This document shows positions 38,474-51,029 of a DNA stretch of 64,000 nt, piece by piece. Source of the DNA: Parascedosporium putredinis (lineage: Eukaryota; Ascomycota; Sordariomycetes; Microascales; Microascaceae); assembly GCA_949357655.1 (NCBI GenBank), contig CASHTG010000001.1, positions 2,542,001 through 2,606,000 on the forward strand, read 5' to 3'. The stretch's first letter is position 1. The number at the start of each line of letters is the position of its first letter. A program made the position numbers and the translations under genes. Under the pieces are notes generated by a model. That model was given only the letters and a program-made list of their open reading frames with translations, was not told the origin of the DNA and ran no database searches.

Positions 38474-39203
38474 CTATAGCAGTTGCTTATAGAAAAAGGT
38501 CTCAGACTTGAGACCACCGCCGGGGCTGATAGCAAACTCGGGAATCTTTCCAACCTCAACATAGCCTAGCTTTTTATATAAATGTTCGGCCACGGTTCCC
38601 GTCTCGGTATCGAGCATCTGTGGAGTTGCGCGTGCGCGCACTCAAGTGTTAGCAGGGACACTATGACCCCCAGCTTCCCATAGTCAAAGCGAGTTGGTAT
38701 GGATGTGCACCAGTGGGCAGGGGAAGTCGGTTCTAAACGATGGCTGCCATGCGAACAAGATGTAAACTCACCAAAAGTGTCCTCCCTCGCCGAACAGCCT
38801 CGGCTTCAAGAGCCTGCATCAGCGCTGTCGCACCGCCCCGTCTCCTGAATTTTGGGCTCACGACGAGCTTCTCAACCCAGCCCCGGAAGGGGCCGGTCTC
38901 CAGTACGGCACAGAAAGCGTAACAGCACCCATCAACTGTAGCCCGGACTGTGGAGGGTGTGACTCGGATTCGTCAAATAAGAGAACCATGAACCGTTTTC
39001 CTTCTCGAATGTCGGCAATGACATCTTTCCAAAACTTGAGGAGTTTGTCCTGATCTAGGGGGTAGAAAGGTGACTATGCTGTGATCGGCGGTGATGCAGT
39101 TGGCATGGATGGCTGCCAGATATGGTATAAGATGAGTCTCGTTGTCCGTGAAAAGGCGTGTAGAGTGAGTGAGTAGTGGCGCTTGGGCACACTCTGAAGA
39201 CAT
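38474..39203 (-). CDS. GNAT-family N-acetyltransferase
   Basis: Two exons, 39203-38772 and 38617-38474, joined by a GT-AG intron. Two bases are missing in a C run near 39055 and one near 38962; with them the model is 193 codons (192 residues). The fold is the acetyl-CoA GNAT type: motif A is KLVVSPKFRRRGGATALMQ, where the R-R-x-G-x-A loop binds the pyrophosphate of acetyl-CoA, and motif B is EHLYKKLGYVEVG. The protein ends FFYKQLL. Its substrate cannot be told from sequence; small-molecule or antibiotic-type acetyltransferases have this compact single-domain form, with no targeting signal visible. Confidence 0.88.
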
Positions 39204-42200
39204 TATGTTCTGTTTGATGCTCGCCTCGTAATGTAGAAGAAGAAAGGTTGTTGATATCTGCCTACTTGCTTCCTCTGCGTGGTAGTATTCCTTTGGCGTT
39301 TGGTTTTCCGCCGAAACGAAAAGTTAGGTCTACCTGCCGTGTTCGGAAGGATTTAGGGACTACGTTGTCTGCAAGAAAATGGGGTTAACCAAATTTGTCT
39401 TTTTTTTCTATTTCAGGGTAAAAGGGCGATATTTGTCGGAGTAGCTCTTGCAGGAACTAGAGACAATGTATTGAGTAGGTGTTAGCGGGAAGGAACCTAA
39501 CACATGTCGGATATCAATCTTCTGAGGTTCATGGTATCCAACTTTTAGACACTTTTGGGGTCTTAAAAACATGAAACGGCGGCCGGGGGTTGATCTTCCC
39601 ATCTCTTTCTCTTCCTCTTCTTCCTCCTCTTCTTCGTTTCTTCTCTGCTTCTTTTTTTCTCCACTCATTCTTCTTCCTTATTTTTAGAAACCGGACTTAC
39701 GGGAGGTGTGGAATTTCTTTTTCTTTTTTTCACTTTTGTTTTCTGCTGAAAGATCAAAAAGTGCGGGACGGTGACGAGATCAAGGAAGAATCGACAGATG
39801 GACCGAGGAGAGGAGTCAACGTGTGAGGAACTGACTGTTTGACCTCAACGACGTCGGACTGGATGGGGGTTTTGTGCTAGTTGGCCAAGATCAACCGACG
39901 TGGCCAGGGATGAGATAAATATTGCCTCAACTGAAGCCATTGACTAACAGCATATCGCATGTGCCTCTTCTCGTCACCCGGCAAGGTCGAGAGATTGCCC
40001 CTGCTCCCTTTCTTTCCTCTTTCTCGCCCCATCTGGTCACTCGGAGATCCTTGCGAGGACCCAAAGCCTTCCTTGCATTCAAGAGAGTGGACATGCCATG
40101 GGCCATGCCTTGGAGTACATGCATCAGCGCAACAACCGTCGCCGTCGCCGGTTCGTCGGATTCAACTTCTCACCAGGGGGGCGATGCCCTCGGTCTTAAT
40201 CCTCACTGCTACACGTTCCCAAGTACCTTTTTGACGTGTCTACCCCCTCGTCCCCTACCTTCGTCTTCAAATGTTGCCTGAGGGGACGTTGATATTTCTT
40301 GTGCTTGGATTGTGGAGGGTCGTGAATGCAGGGGCACTTCGACTATCTTCAAGCGTCTTCGATTCCAAATACGCCATTGGTGTACTGCGTCGTATGTCAC
40401 AGAATTTTCTTTTTAAACATCGCAACTAGCTTAGTTTTGGTCTGCGCACCACGGTGCTGGTTGGCGGGTGACGGGGCCTCTAGACTTAGTTGACTGGATG
40501 CGGTGCGACGGAAGACGAGCGAATAATGAAGCCCAAAGCAGGGAAAAATCGTGAAACCTGTTGCCGGTACGCGCGCAAACCTAGCAAGGGGCTCGGGCTA
40601 ACAACCGATGCCGAGGTGAGGCGAGGGGCAGAAGCACGGAAAGCAGCGCCGGGTGCGTCCTCGCAACCCGTCATTTGTAGCCCTGGCTTCATGGTTTCTA
40701 GAAGTTCCTCCACGTTCCGGGGAAGGGAGCAGCTCATCGCCTGTTGATCCGTCCGGTTTGCTTTGTGGCTACATGTGGCTCCCGTCCAAGTGCTCAAGGG
40801 GCAGTGTGAGGTTCGTTCAATGTTGAGTCTCGACGGAAGATATAGCCAAGACCCAGGCCAAGCTCAGTTGCAGTGTATTAATCCTGGCTGCCCTTTCCCT
40901 CTCCAAATGGCTCCATTGTTCCTGCTTCTATTTCCCCACCTCACAAAATAGCACTGTCACGACCTACCTACATCGTACATTGTAGTCCACGTTGAATCGA
41001 GGGAGGGTTCCAAAAGAGCCTTCAAGTCTCAGCAAGAGCAAGGATGCTACCGAGGGAGACCAAAGACGATTGAGCCATTGGCTCAACTCATCTGAAAAGC
41101 AAAATGCGACGAGTATCAATCGGTTGTGGCCTTTGGAAATGTGCGCGAGTGACGAGTCTCTTTCTTCCTCTCAGTGGTACAGACACGAGGCGGGTGCCGC
41201 AAAACCCCATCTCGTCCAACAGCGCAATCGGACCCAGATCAACAATAAGGGGAAAAAAGCGAGCACTCGGCCTGCCGTCAAGGGGTATCGGGGCAAGCTG
41301 GGATAGCGGACCACCGCATACCCACGCGCACCTTTGTTACGCTGTCCATCTCTTCCCGTCATACGGAAACGGTACTATACACGTTTCCAATCACATTGTA
41401 TTTGCGGTTTGTGGGCGAGCCTCAGCATGTGGTGAGCTCACTCTTGCTCATCTGGGAGCCGAAGCAGCCAGCGGTGCGGAGCCACACGGGAACGATTGAT
41501 AACTCGCCACGAGGGGGCCACTCGGAAAGGCTGGCTGGTAATAATATCATTATTAGCTGTCCATCTTGGAGGTGCTCCACCCCTGCTTACGCTCGGCGCT
41601 AGGCATCTAGGAGCCCCGGTTTAGAAAGCTAGCCCTCGAGGCATTGGCTTGGAGAGACTCCCACCATTCCCACAGGCGGCGCTCTCGGATCAACCCATCG
41701 GATATGATTGATGCATTCTACGCCGTCTCCTATCGGGTGGGGTGGGGATTGCGGAAGTCGGCTTTGTCCGCTATGGTGGCACTGTCTTCAGTCAAGACCC
41801 AATGTTGCGGTTCCAGAGCGGTTCGGGTTGCGGGAGTCAAAACTTAACCAGGATGAATCAACGACCTGGGCCAAACTAGGCCACCAACGCGCTAGCTGAC
41901 AGCCCGCCTCCCCAGCGGGTTGCCTTTTGAGAGAGGGAGAGAGGGATTGAGCATTTGCCAGTGTCAGAGTGTCTGTCAGCTTGAGCTTGACCTAAAGCTG
42001 AACCAGTACAAGCGTGCGCGGGAGACACACTGCAGCACCATGTCACCCCGGTCCGTTTCAAGGTACATCACAGGCCAGCCAGACATTTGTGGGCAGCTCT
42101 CCAGGTCCCACTAGGGACTCTCATCAGACTTCGAATCCGAGTTGCAGAACCCTAGCCCGTTTGGATATATTATAGCCCCGGCACGCACCCTGCATCGTAG

Positions 42201-42895
42201 TGCTGGCCCGAAAGGGGCGACGGCTGAGAATTGGGGTTGTCGTGATCTTGTGTCTTCTTGCCCTTCTGTTTTTCCTTTCCCGCGTCCCCACCAGAGAAAT
42301 TAGCTGAGCTCCGAGCCAAGAGTGGGCTGGCCTGGCCTGCGTATGAGCGTAGCGGTAGGTCAGCTTATACCCCTCACTACGCTTGGCAGCGAAACAAGCA
42401 CCCCATCCCTCCCCCGCACCCCCGAGGAGGCGGCCTCCGATATCTACTTCCGTCGGTGTTGGGACTGGTGTCGCACCTCGCGTGAGCTCGCAGACTGGTC
42501 GAGTAGGAGCGCGGTAGCCGACCTTCCCGGAGCCAAGCGCTTGCATTTCATCTGCAACAAGCAAGATCGAAAGCCGTCGCTTGTCTCAGGCTATTCTGTT
42601 CCTAGCTTGCCCCACTGCACCGGCCGGACAGACAGCTTAGCTGCTGGTCCTCCATTGATCTCACTTCTTGATTCTTTTTTTTCTTCCTGTTTCTCCCCCT
42701 CCCTTCCTCACTTCCCGTCTGTGCCTCTACAGCTTCTGTTCGCATACTTCAGCTCTTTTCTTTTCTTTCGGATTTGCGCGTAGCCTTTTTTAAACAGCTC
42801 TGCAACTCGCCCTGCTCAGTCCTTCGTTTTCCAACCGCGTCTTTACAGTCGCTTAGTGGCAACCACGCCCTAGCCCCGCGTTTTTGCTCATTCTC
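39204..42895. other. Long divergent intergenic region, no gene recognised
   Basis: About 3.7 kb between the acetyltransferase gene and the phospholipase D gene, which are divergent. A CT-rich stretch at 42660-42790 precedes the phospholipase start and looks like its leader. Frames at 40992-41499, 42124-42564 (minus) and 42258-42783 match no family. No repeats, tRNAs or transposon remnants were seen. Confidence 0.5.
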
Positions 42896-45800
42896 ATGGA
42901 CCTCTTCCGCAAGGCGGGGCTCGTCTCGACCGCCTCTTGAGCACCGAGGAGGAACGCCATTCCCACACCCATATCAACCAAGAGTGCACGCATATCCATC
43001 CCGAGCATCATAGGGACAACAGGTATACCTCTTTTGCGCCCCAAACCACCGGCAACGCAAAATGGTACGTCGACGGCTGCTCCTACTTTTGGGCGGTCTC
43101 CGAAGCGATTGAAGGTAGGATCGTCTATGCCCTTCCATGATACCCCTCCAGCCGCGCCAACTGCCGGGGGGCGGGGGACGGGAAGCGAGATGTGTGTGAT
43201 TGGGAATGGAGATACTAAGTTTCCTTAATGGCGCCAGCTGCCCAGAAGAGCATCTACATCCTTGACTGGTGGCTCAGCCCTGAGCTCTACCTTCGTCGGC
43301 CTCCTTCCGCTAACGAGCGATACCGCCTCGATAAACTTCTCCATGCCGCGGCCGAGCGTGGAGTCAAGGTTCACATCATTGTTTACAAGGAAGTGCAGGC
43401 AGCCTTGACATGTAAGTAGATGCCATGCTCCAACTGTGTCTTGACTGCCCTTTCTAATGCCGGAGCTGCCACTTACACGCGTCTTCTCCTTTTTAGTAAA
43501 CTCTGCTGTAAGTCTAAACCGCCACGAGGCTCGCATATGCGCGCTCGGAAGCCAAACGCGAATCTAACACCGTTTGATAGCACACTCGCAAGCGACTCGA
43601 GTCTCTTCACCCCAACATCCAAGTCTTTAGGCACCCCGACCACACGCCTACCGGGTATAGCTTGAACAAGACCTTCTCCGGGCTTTCCCTCGGCGGCGGC
43701 AACATTGCAAAGACATCGGTGGATGCCTTGAAAGCGCTGTATGGCACCAATGATGGAATGGTGTTATTTTGGGCGCACCACGAGAAGCTGTGCCTGATTG
43801 ATGAGAGGCTTGTGTTCATGGGCGGGCTTGATATGTGTAAGCCTTCTGGCCCTGCGCCAAACATTACTCAAAAGACAGGGCGGTGTGCTAACAATGTGGA
43901 TTCCCTCAATAGGCTTTGGGAGATGGGATACTACTTGTAAGATCAACCATTCACTCCACGACGGAGACCTAACGGCAGGCCTTTCAGCTAACCCTTCTGA
44001 CCACAGCCCATCCTATTGCCGATGCTCACCCTGGAGACCTGAATGCCATTGTTTTCCTGGGCAAGACTATAACAACGCTCGGATCTACGACTTTCATAAC
44101 GTTGATGACTGGGAGAAGAACAAGCTGGACAGGACCCAGAGTTCCAGGATGGGGTGGACCGACGTGGCCATTAGCTTGAATGGTCCAATCGTCGCAAGTC
44201 TAATACACCACTTCAAGGATCGATGGTAAGATCTTGATGACTCCCTTGAGGGTGAACGACGCGAGGTGCCCCTTTCGTGTTGGCTCACACTATTTCCTTG
44301 ATCGCAGGAACTATCTCTACGACCAAAAGTACGGACACAAGAATGCCGGAAAGTACGCCAAACTCGAGACCGATCCTTCCGGTCAGCCCGGCCACAGCGA
44401 CTGGTCCCAATCCGGGCATCGACTTTTGGATGACATGCACGGTAAATTTAACCGTGGCTTGAGCCATCTGACTGGCCACGAGGACCGTAGCCAAAGGCCA
44501 CCATCGAGGCAAGGCGGTGGTGCCACCAACATACAGCTCGTTCGCAGGTTCGTGTTCGCCTCAGCCCGTGTCCCCTTCTGCCGACCAGCGCCCCATGGCA
44601 GCTTGCAGCCGCTAACTTCTTCACTAGCGCAACTGCGTGGTCTTCTGGATTGCCCACCGAGCACTCCATCGCCAGTGCTTACATTGAGGCCATAACCAAT
44701 GCCCAGCACTTCGTATACATCGAGAATCAGGTATGAATGGCCCACGTAGATGAAAGGAAGTAAGGAAGGAGAGAAAGCGGAATGAGAAATTGGTCCCGAG
44801 AATTTTCAAAGGAACCCACTTTAGTAACTGCCAGCTAACGTTGGGCGACCGTTATAGTTCTTCATCACGGCGACTAGCGATGCTCAGCGGCCAGTGTTCA
44901 ATAAGATTGGTGCAGCTATCGTTAACCGCATTCTCAAGGCACACCACGCTAATGAAGAGTTCTTGGTGATTGTCATCATGCCTGCCGTCCCCGGATTTGC
45001 GGGTGATCTCAAGGCGGATGGCGCGCTTGGCACGCGAGCCATTATGGAGTTCCAGTACTTCTCCATCTCGCGTGGTGGACACAGCATCATCGAAACGTTG
45101 AAGCACAATGGCATCCAAGATGTCAGCCGCTACATTTCGTTTTATAACCTCCGAAACTATGACCGCGTTAATACTTCGTCAACCATGACGCAGGCTGAGC
45201 AGCGCTCAGGAGTTCCGTACGAGGCCGCCCGGAAGGAACACGACGACGCCGTGGGCGCCGGCTATCGCCATGGCGAGGGCACCCGTGGACAGGCCCAGTA
45301 CAACCAATACCAGCAAGCCGCCGCCAAAGTCCCGGACCCCACGTGGGACACCGTGTCATCCTGCTACATGGCCGGTGGGACCGACATTCGAAATGTACCG
45401 TGGTACGGCCCCCGAGAAGGAGATTGACGCCTTTGTCAGCGAGCAGCTCTACATCCACAGCAAGCTCCTCATCGCAGACGACCGCCTGGTCATCTGCGGC
45501 TCGGCCAACATCAACGACCGCTCCCAGCTGGGTTCGCACGACTCCGAGATTGCCGTCGTCATCGAGGACAACCACCCCGTCGACTCGTACATGAACGGCA
45601 AGCCTTTCCAGGCTACCGCCTTCGCCGCCTCGCTCCGGCGCTTCATCTTCCGCAAGCATCTAGGTCTCATTCCCGAGGAGAAGTGGGACAGCCCCAACGT
45701 CAACTGGTCCAGCGTCGAAAAGGGACCCAACTGGTACGACTGGAACTCGCAGGCCGACCACCTCGTCCGCGACCCGCTCCACCCCGAGTTCCGTCACCTG

Positions 45801-46172
45801 TGGAATACCACGGCGCGCGTCAACACCGAAGTTTTTAGCAAGGTCTTCCACAACGTTCCCAACGACCACGTTCGCACCTGGCAGGACTATGACGAGTTCT
45901 TTAGCAGGCACTTTGTCGTCCCCGGCGCCGAGGCCCCCAAGGACCAGAAGCAGCAGCAGCAGCAGCAGGCCCAAGCCCCCGGTGTCGAAAAGGTGAGCTA
46001 TGGCCACGTGGTCAGGTCCGAGTTCCCCGGCGGCGTCGGCGAGGTCAAGGATTGGCTGAGCCGGGTGCGCGGTAGTCTTGTCGAGATGCCGCTCGACTTT
46101 TTGGTGGATGAGGCCGACATTGCAAAGGAGGGCCTTGAGCTGAATACTCTGACTGCGGAGCTATACACGTGA
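42896..46172 (+). CDS. Phospholipase D (two HKD motifs)
   Basis: Nine exons: 42896-43114, 43238-43411, 43497-43507 (11 bases), 43581-43836, 43913-43936, 44007-44225, 44308-44547, 44628-44730 and 44858-46172. With bases restored near 42915, 44053 and 45405 (two), this gives 855 codons (854 residues). It hydrolyses phosphatidylcholine to phosphatidic acid and choline. The first catalytic motif is HHEKLCLID near residue 201; the second is HSKLLIADDRLVICGSANIN near 617. Conserved neighbours are ILDWWLSPELYLRRPP, VFRHPDH, GGLDMCFGRWD, VYIENQFFITAT and RYISFYNLRNYD. It lacks the PX and PH domains of yeast Spo14, like the shorter fungal PLDs. The N-terminus is His/Glu-rich, and six consecutive CAG codons sit near the C-terminal end (45951-45968). 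Confidence 0.95.
45951..45968 (+). repeat. (CAG)6 coding repeat, polyglutamine
   Basis: Six CAG codons in the C-terminal region of the phospholipase D gene give a short Gln run in what appears to be a linker. Such runs vary in length between strains. Confidence 0.9.
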
Positions 46173-46935
46173 AACCTCTATGTTATCATGTCTGTCTGAT
46201 CCCCTTTCCTTTTTCTTTTCTGGTTTTTTTTTCTCTTGTTTTGTCGCCTTTCTTTCAGCTCATCAGGCTTGGTCTATTCGCCCGTGGCCTTGAGCCGATG
46301 AAAATTATCCATGTGCGCATTTATCTCTATATCCATCCCATCATAGTTTCCCAACTACTTCCGTGTCCCGTTTGCTCGTCCAAGTAGATACAAACAAGCA
46401 ATTCTTCGCGCTTGCCTCCGCAAGTTGCCTGGTGTTAAGAATCCCCCGTGTTCCATGATAAGCGACAGAGTAATTCCTCTGTCATGTCGCCCTTGTTCAA
46501 CCTCACAATCAGCGATTCTCGATTTCGGCTTGCTGCAAACCATCATGAGATGAATAGGGGAGGGGGACTACTTTAGATTGGCGGACTAGGAGCAGAAATG
46601 ATCACAGCGCGTTGGAGAAACGAGGCAAAGAAAGACGAAGAAAAGAAAAAACTCCTTAGCGACCCCAACCTAAGAATAAAAATGATATCTCTATGGAAAA
46701 AGTTTGTGAGGTAATGAACACAAGTAGGGGTGGGGGAGGAATCTACAAGAACCGTCCCCCATCAAACGACAAAAGTGGCAACAAGTGGAATACAAGTCCC
46801 CTGCGTCTGAAAGCCGCAGCGGGAGAGGAAGGACAAAGGACGAGAGCGGTTATTCAAAAAATTTCCACGTTGTAAAATAAAAAAAACAGAAGCAAGGAAA
46901 AAGAAAAATCATTTCATCATGATATCACCCCTTCT
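46173..46935. other. 3' region between convergent phospholipase D and PDI genes
   Basis: Two converging 3' UTRs are expected here. T-rich sequence follows the phospholipase stop (46200-46250), and A-rich sequence lies next to the PDI stop (46860-46915). No coding frame was found. Confidence 0.5.
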
Positions 46936-49358
46936 TTAGTCCTTCTTGCCATTGTTCGAGCTTGGTCCTCCAAGGAGGCCTTCCTTGAGCTCCTTAATGC
47001 CCATGGCATCCTCGAGCCTGAAGTTAGGACGGGTCCTTCGGAGCCGGCCGCGGAACCAAGACAGGGCGGCGAGAGCAATGCTAAAGACGCAGGCGGTGCT
47101 GAGCCAGGGGTGTTCGACAAAGGCCATGCGGAAGTCGAAGAAGACCTTTTCAATGCTCGAGATAGTAAGCTTGGGCTTGATCTTGGGCGGTGAGGCGGTG
47201 ACCTTTCCAATAGTCTCCATGATGGATGTGCGCGAAGGGGTAATGAGATTGCCAGTAATGGTCGTATCCCAGTATCGTCGGTTCTACAAGCCCACGGGTT
47301 AGCGGATCCATGCACATGTGGCCAGGTTTGCGACTACAGCTGCTAGTTACAGCCAGGGAAGTTTGTACTTACGTCTTCGTCATTGATTATGACCCTGTCA
47401 CCGTCGTTGACGTCAATGCCATAGGTGGTTCGGATCCAGCGTTGCCAAAAGATGGAGTCAACCCAGGCAAAGGTGACTTGCTTCTTGTCCGACATGGACA
47501 TGTTGATGCGGATGGCCTTGGCTTGCCGAATTCCACGTTCATCGTTGCGGTCCTTAGCCTCTTCGAGCCGTAGCTGCTTGGCATCGCGAAGCTCCTGGCG
47601 CTCGAGCTGGAAGAGCTGAATCTGCTTGTCCATCCACTCGTTGGCGGCGCTCTTCATCTCGCGCTGAGCATCCTTGAACGCCTCCTCGTTGTTCCTGTTC
47701 AAGATGCCCAGTACAACAATCTTGCCGTCCATGATCTCACGCGCGTTGGATGCGGTAAGTTCGGGGACAATGGGCAACCAGACATACTTGACCCACCGAA
47801 GCATGGCGTTGACATCACGGTAGTCCTTGGGCGCTAGCGGAGTGTAGTAGGTAGGGTGTCCTTCGCGGGCGACCATGAGCCTGGGCCAGGTGGTGATCTT
47901 GAATCGCTTCGCAAGTTCGGGGTCGCGAGTCCGAACGAGCTTAGCACGTCCAGCGAGGTGGATGGGGATGCGCTCGAGGGCGAGGAAGTCCTCCGTCGCG
48001 ATACCGTGGTCGTAAAAGTAGACAAAGATGACCTCTTCCTTTTCCTCCATGGCCTTGAAACTCTCGGCGTCGACCTCGGGAACGCCGCTCGTAAGAGCAA
48101 CGGCGCTTTCGGCAAAGTGGAGCAAGTCCCCAAGACCACGAAGACCTTCATACTCTACTCGCTCGCCGCCTCGGAAAAGGATAATGGTGGGATAGCCTTG
48201 AACACCCACATCCTTGCAGAGTCTTGACTCCTCGTCGCAGTTGACCTCGCCAACATTGAGTTCGCCCTTCATGTCCTTGGCGACTTGGGTCCACGTGGAA
48301 GCCAAAGCCTGGCAGTGGTGGCACCAGGGAGCGTAAAACTTGACAAACCAAGGATCCTGGGTCATGGTGACCTTGTTCTGGAACGCCTCGGCGTTGAGAG
48401 CAAGGGAAACGCCATCCTTATTGGGGATTCCCGGAGACTTGGCGCGGACGGGGAAAGGGATTGTGGGAGGGGGAAAACGGGATCTTTACGGGATTTTCTC
48501 GTCTCTTCGGCCAGTTCCTCGACCGTGAGTTTCTTTTCTTGGGCGGCTGGCTTCTCCGCAGGCTTTGCAGGAGGAGCGTCGTCCTCCTTGGCAGGGGCGC
48601 ATCATCAGTCTTCGCATCAGGTACAACGTCGGCCTTGGCCTTGGTGCTAGGGGGTATCCTCCTTTGTGTCCTCCTTTTCAGTCTTCTCCTTGGGAGCAGC
48701 CTCCTCGGCGGGGGCGGTTTCAGTCTTCTCGGTGCTGGCCGAGGCAGCGGAATCGACGTGGTCGTCGCCGGCCTTGGGGATGACCAAGTTGGCAGGGCGC
48801 GATCCAGGTTTAACCTCCTCAAGGGCCTTTTCGATCGTGCCGGTGACGATAGTCATGTTTTTAGCACCGCGAACCTTGTCCAAGAACTTGCCATTCCTGT
48901 AGAGGACAGTGGTAGGCCATGTCGTGACATTGCGCTCGGAGCAGAAATCGTAGTAGGCGATGCAGTTGATGGAGCCGAATTTGAAGTCGTAAAAGTCACT
49001 GAAGGATTCTTCGGAGCCCTTAGGGGTCGACGTGTGATAAAATTCGTAGGCAGTCTGGTACGTGGGAGCAAAGTCCAAGCAGAAAGGGCAATAGGGGCTG
49101 GAGATGGCACACGATGTTAATAAAGGGAGGCGGGTCAGGGCGATGAGCTACGCGTCGGGAAGGGGGTAGGTTTTACCTATGGTGCTTAACCATGACAAAA
49201 GTGTGAGACTTCAACCAGTCATCGTAAGTGGCGGGGGTGAGGTCTGTCATAGGAGGGACCTCGACGCCGTTGAAAGTGGTGGGCTCTGGCTCCTTCTTTG
49301 GCTTGCCGCTCACGAGGGCTGATGCTCCAAGGAGCGCAAACAGCGCCGCGACCTTCAT
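46936..49358 (-). CDS. ER membrane protein disulfide isomerase-like protein (EPS1/TMX-like)
   Basis: Three exons: 49358-49177, 49097-47373 and 47283-46936. Four bases are missing at three sites (C5 near 48655, two bases; near 48598; near 48473); with them the model is 753 codons (752 residues), near yeast Eps1 (701). The start codes a signal peptide (MKVAALFALLGASALVSG). The first thioredoxin-like domain has CPFC near residue 63. A charged Glu/Lys/Ala linker covers about 200-290. The second thioredoxin domain has WCHHC near 320 and the cis-proline region GYPTIILFRGG. A lumenal region rich in charged helices follows, then a membrane span (TACVFSIALAALSWF, about 695-710) and a short cytosolic tail ending GKKD. 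The family folds or retains membrane proteins in the ER; the specific client is unknown. The basic tail may aid ER retention but is not a canonical KKxx signal. Confidence 0.9.
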
Positions 49359-51029
49359 GGTTGCGAAGGTGCGTTCCCAGGACGGAGCGAGGGACGAAAT
49401 GTAAAAGCAATAGACGGGGGCGCAATGTTACAGGCCAAGTGCAAGGCTCTGTCGACGGGAGCAAGTTTGGGACGTGTCGCTTCTGGGAGGGGGAAAGGGG
49501 CCGGAACGAAGGACTAGAGGTCGGATGAGGCAAGACAATGGATGGTTTACTGGATATACACAACCATCATCTACGAAATGATGATTCGAATCGTACTTTG
49601 GCGATCCTCGAAAGGTATTGAAGCTCGTGGGTTGGATCGAAGCGGGCTGGCAGCGAATCTCGACGAAGAATCTGGGGAGAGAAAGGATTAAGATTGTCGT
49701 CGTCACTATTAATCTGAAGATGACGGGATGCCAACCACGTCTCTTCGAAACGAAAGATGAAGAAAGGGACACTAAAGAAAATAAAGGGGAGGGGAGAAGA
49801 AGGAAAAAGAAAAATGGAGGGCGCGCTGATTAAGAAAAAGTGGTTGAAGCCAAACGGGGGCAGATTGGCGATGGCAGGTTGAGGGAAGAGAAGGCAAAGC
49901 AAGATGAAGAAACACAGATCGTTGCAAGCTGACCACGAGCGTGCGAGCGTGCGAGCGTGGAACCAACGGACACGCAATGGAAAAATTATTAAGGAGACAT
50001 GGGGGAATGAACATGAATTAGGGGTGGAAAAATCAGGAGAATGCAACACCAACTGAGCGCTATCTTTTCTTCTTTCCGTCTCGCCAGAGATGGCACCATA
50101 GTTTGCGCTGATTGGCCGGACCTGCGCCTCAAACGAAACCTGGACGGGAAATCAATCCTGCCATTCAGAACATTGGAACGCTCAGTTCACGGGTGGTTTC
50201 TTAGTGTCTATATTGTGAACCTAAAATATCAGGCTGCCCCTGATTGCATGACGGGAGGTACAAAGTTTTCTTGGTGCCCACCATGGACAGTGCTCTTCTT
50301 CATACCAAGTACCACAGAGTGACAGACTGAGATCTATTAATCGAATGATACCACGTCGTACTGCGTGTAAGACTAGGACTACATCAATTGATCGAGGATA
50401 AGATGTAGGCGGGACGGCGTCACTTCGAGGATACGCCCGCAGGCGCACGCGGAAGTGGTACCTGCTTTCTGCGGGCGGGCATGCTAAACACGGTCCAAGC
50501 TACTCAATCATCCACGGATCAAATGATGGTACAACTCACTACCAACGACATGACATTACAGTGGATGGGATTAGATAGCATTCGTTGTACCTCTCACCTC
50601 TCACCTCGCCTCAATGAATACGAGGGTCAATTGATGCCGCCACTATAATCTAGCACAGCGGTTGGATGGGTGAAGCGACCGCGAAGGGTTTCCGCCGTAT
50701 CATCGGTCTCTTGATGGTGATGGGCGCTTGAATCTTCATCTCCTCAGTGTATTACCATCATTACAATGGTCGAGTAGTCAGACAAAGGGTGAAGGGGATA
50801 CAATGAACCTTTGATAAACCAAGAGCATTCTTTTTTGGTGTTGCGCTGCACCGCTTCCACGTACTCCCACGTACAGGCACACACAAATTCTCCGGATTCC
50901 CGAGTCATTATATTATCCTACAGTGGACGATTGGAGGAACCCTCGCTCGCCCTCCATTCGAACGAAGGTGGTGGAGTCTCTTCTCCTCGCTATACTGGCC
51001 CGCAGCTAGCGAAAATTTAGGATATAACT
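49359..51029. other. Intergenic region upstream of the PDI gene
   Basis: About 1.7 kb. It begins with the PDI promoter and leader (minus strand) and contains three tandem copies of an 8-base unit at 49936-49959. The frames at 49567-50052 (minus) and 50041-50322 (plus) are unremarkable. Its far end should contain the 3' UTR of the putative small gene at 51030. Confidence 0.45.
49936..49959. repeat. Three tandem copies of CGAGCGTG
   Basis: An exact triple tandem repeat of an 8-base unit, about 580 bases upstream of the PDI start codon. It could be a regulatory-site cluster or a minisatellite; nothing else supports either. Confidence 0.9.

Noticed and set aside
48461..49120. 219-residue plus-strand frame
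   Set aside because: It is antisense to the PDI gene, which has clear domain motifs and proper splicing on the minus strand.
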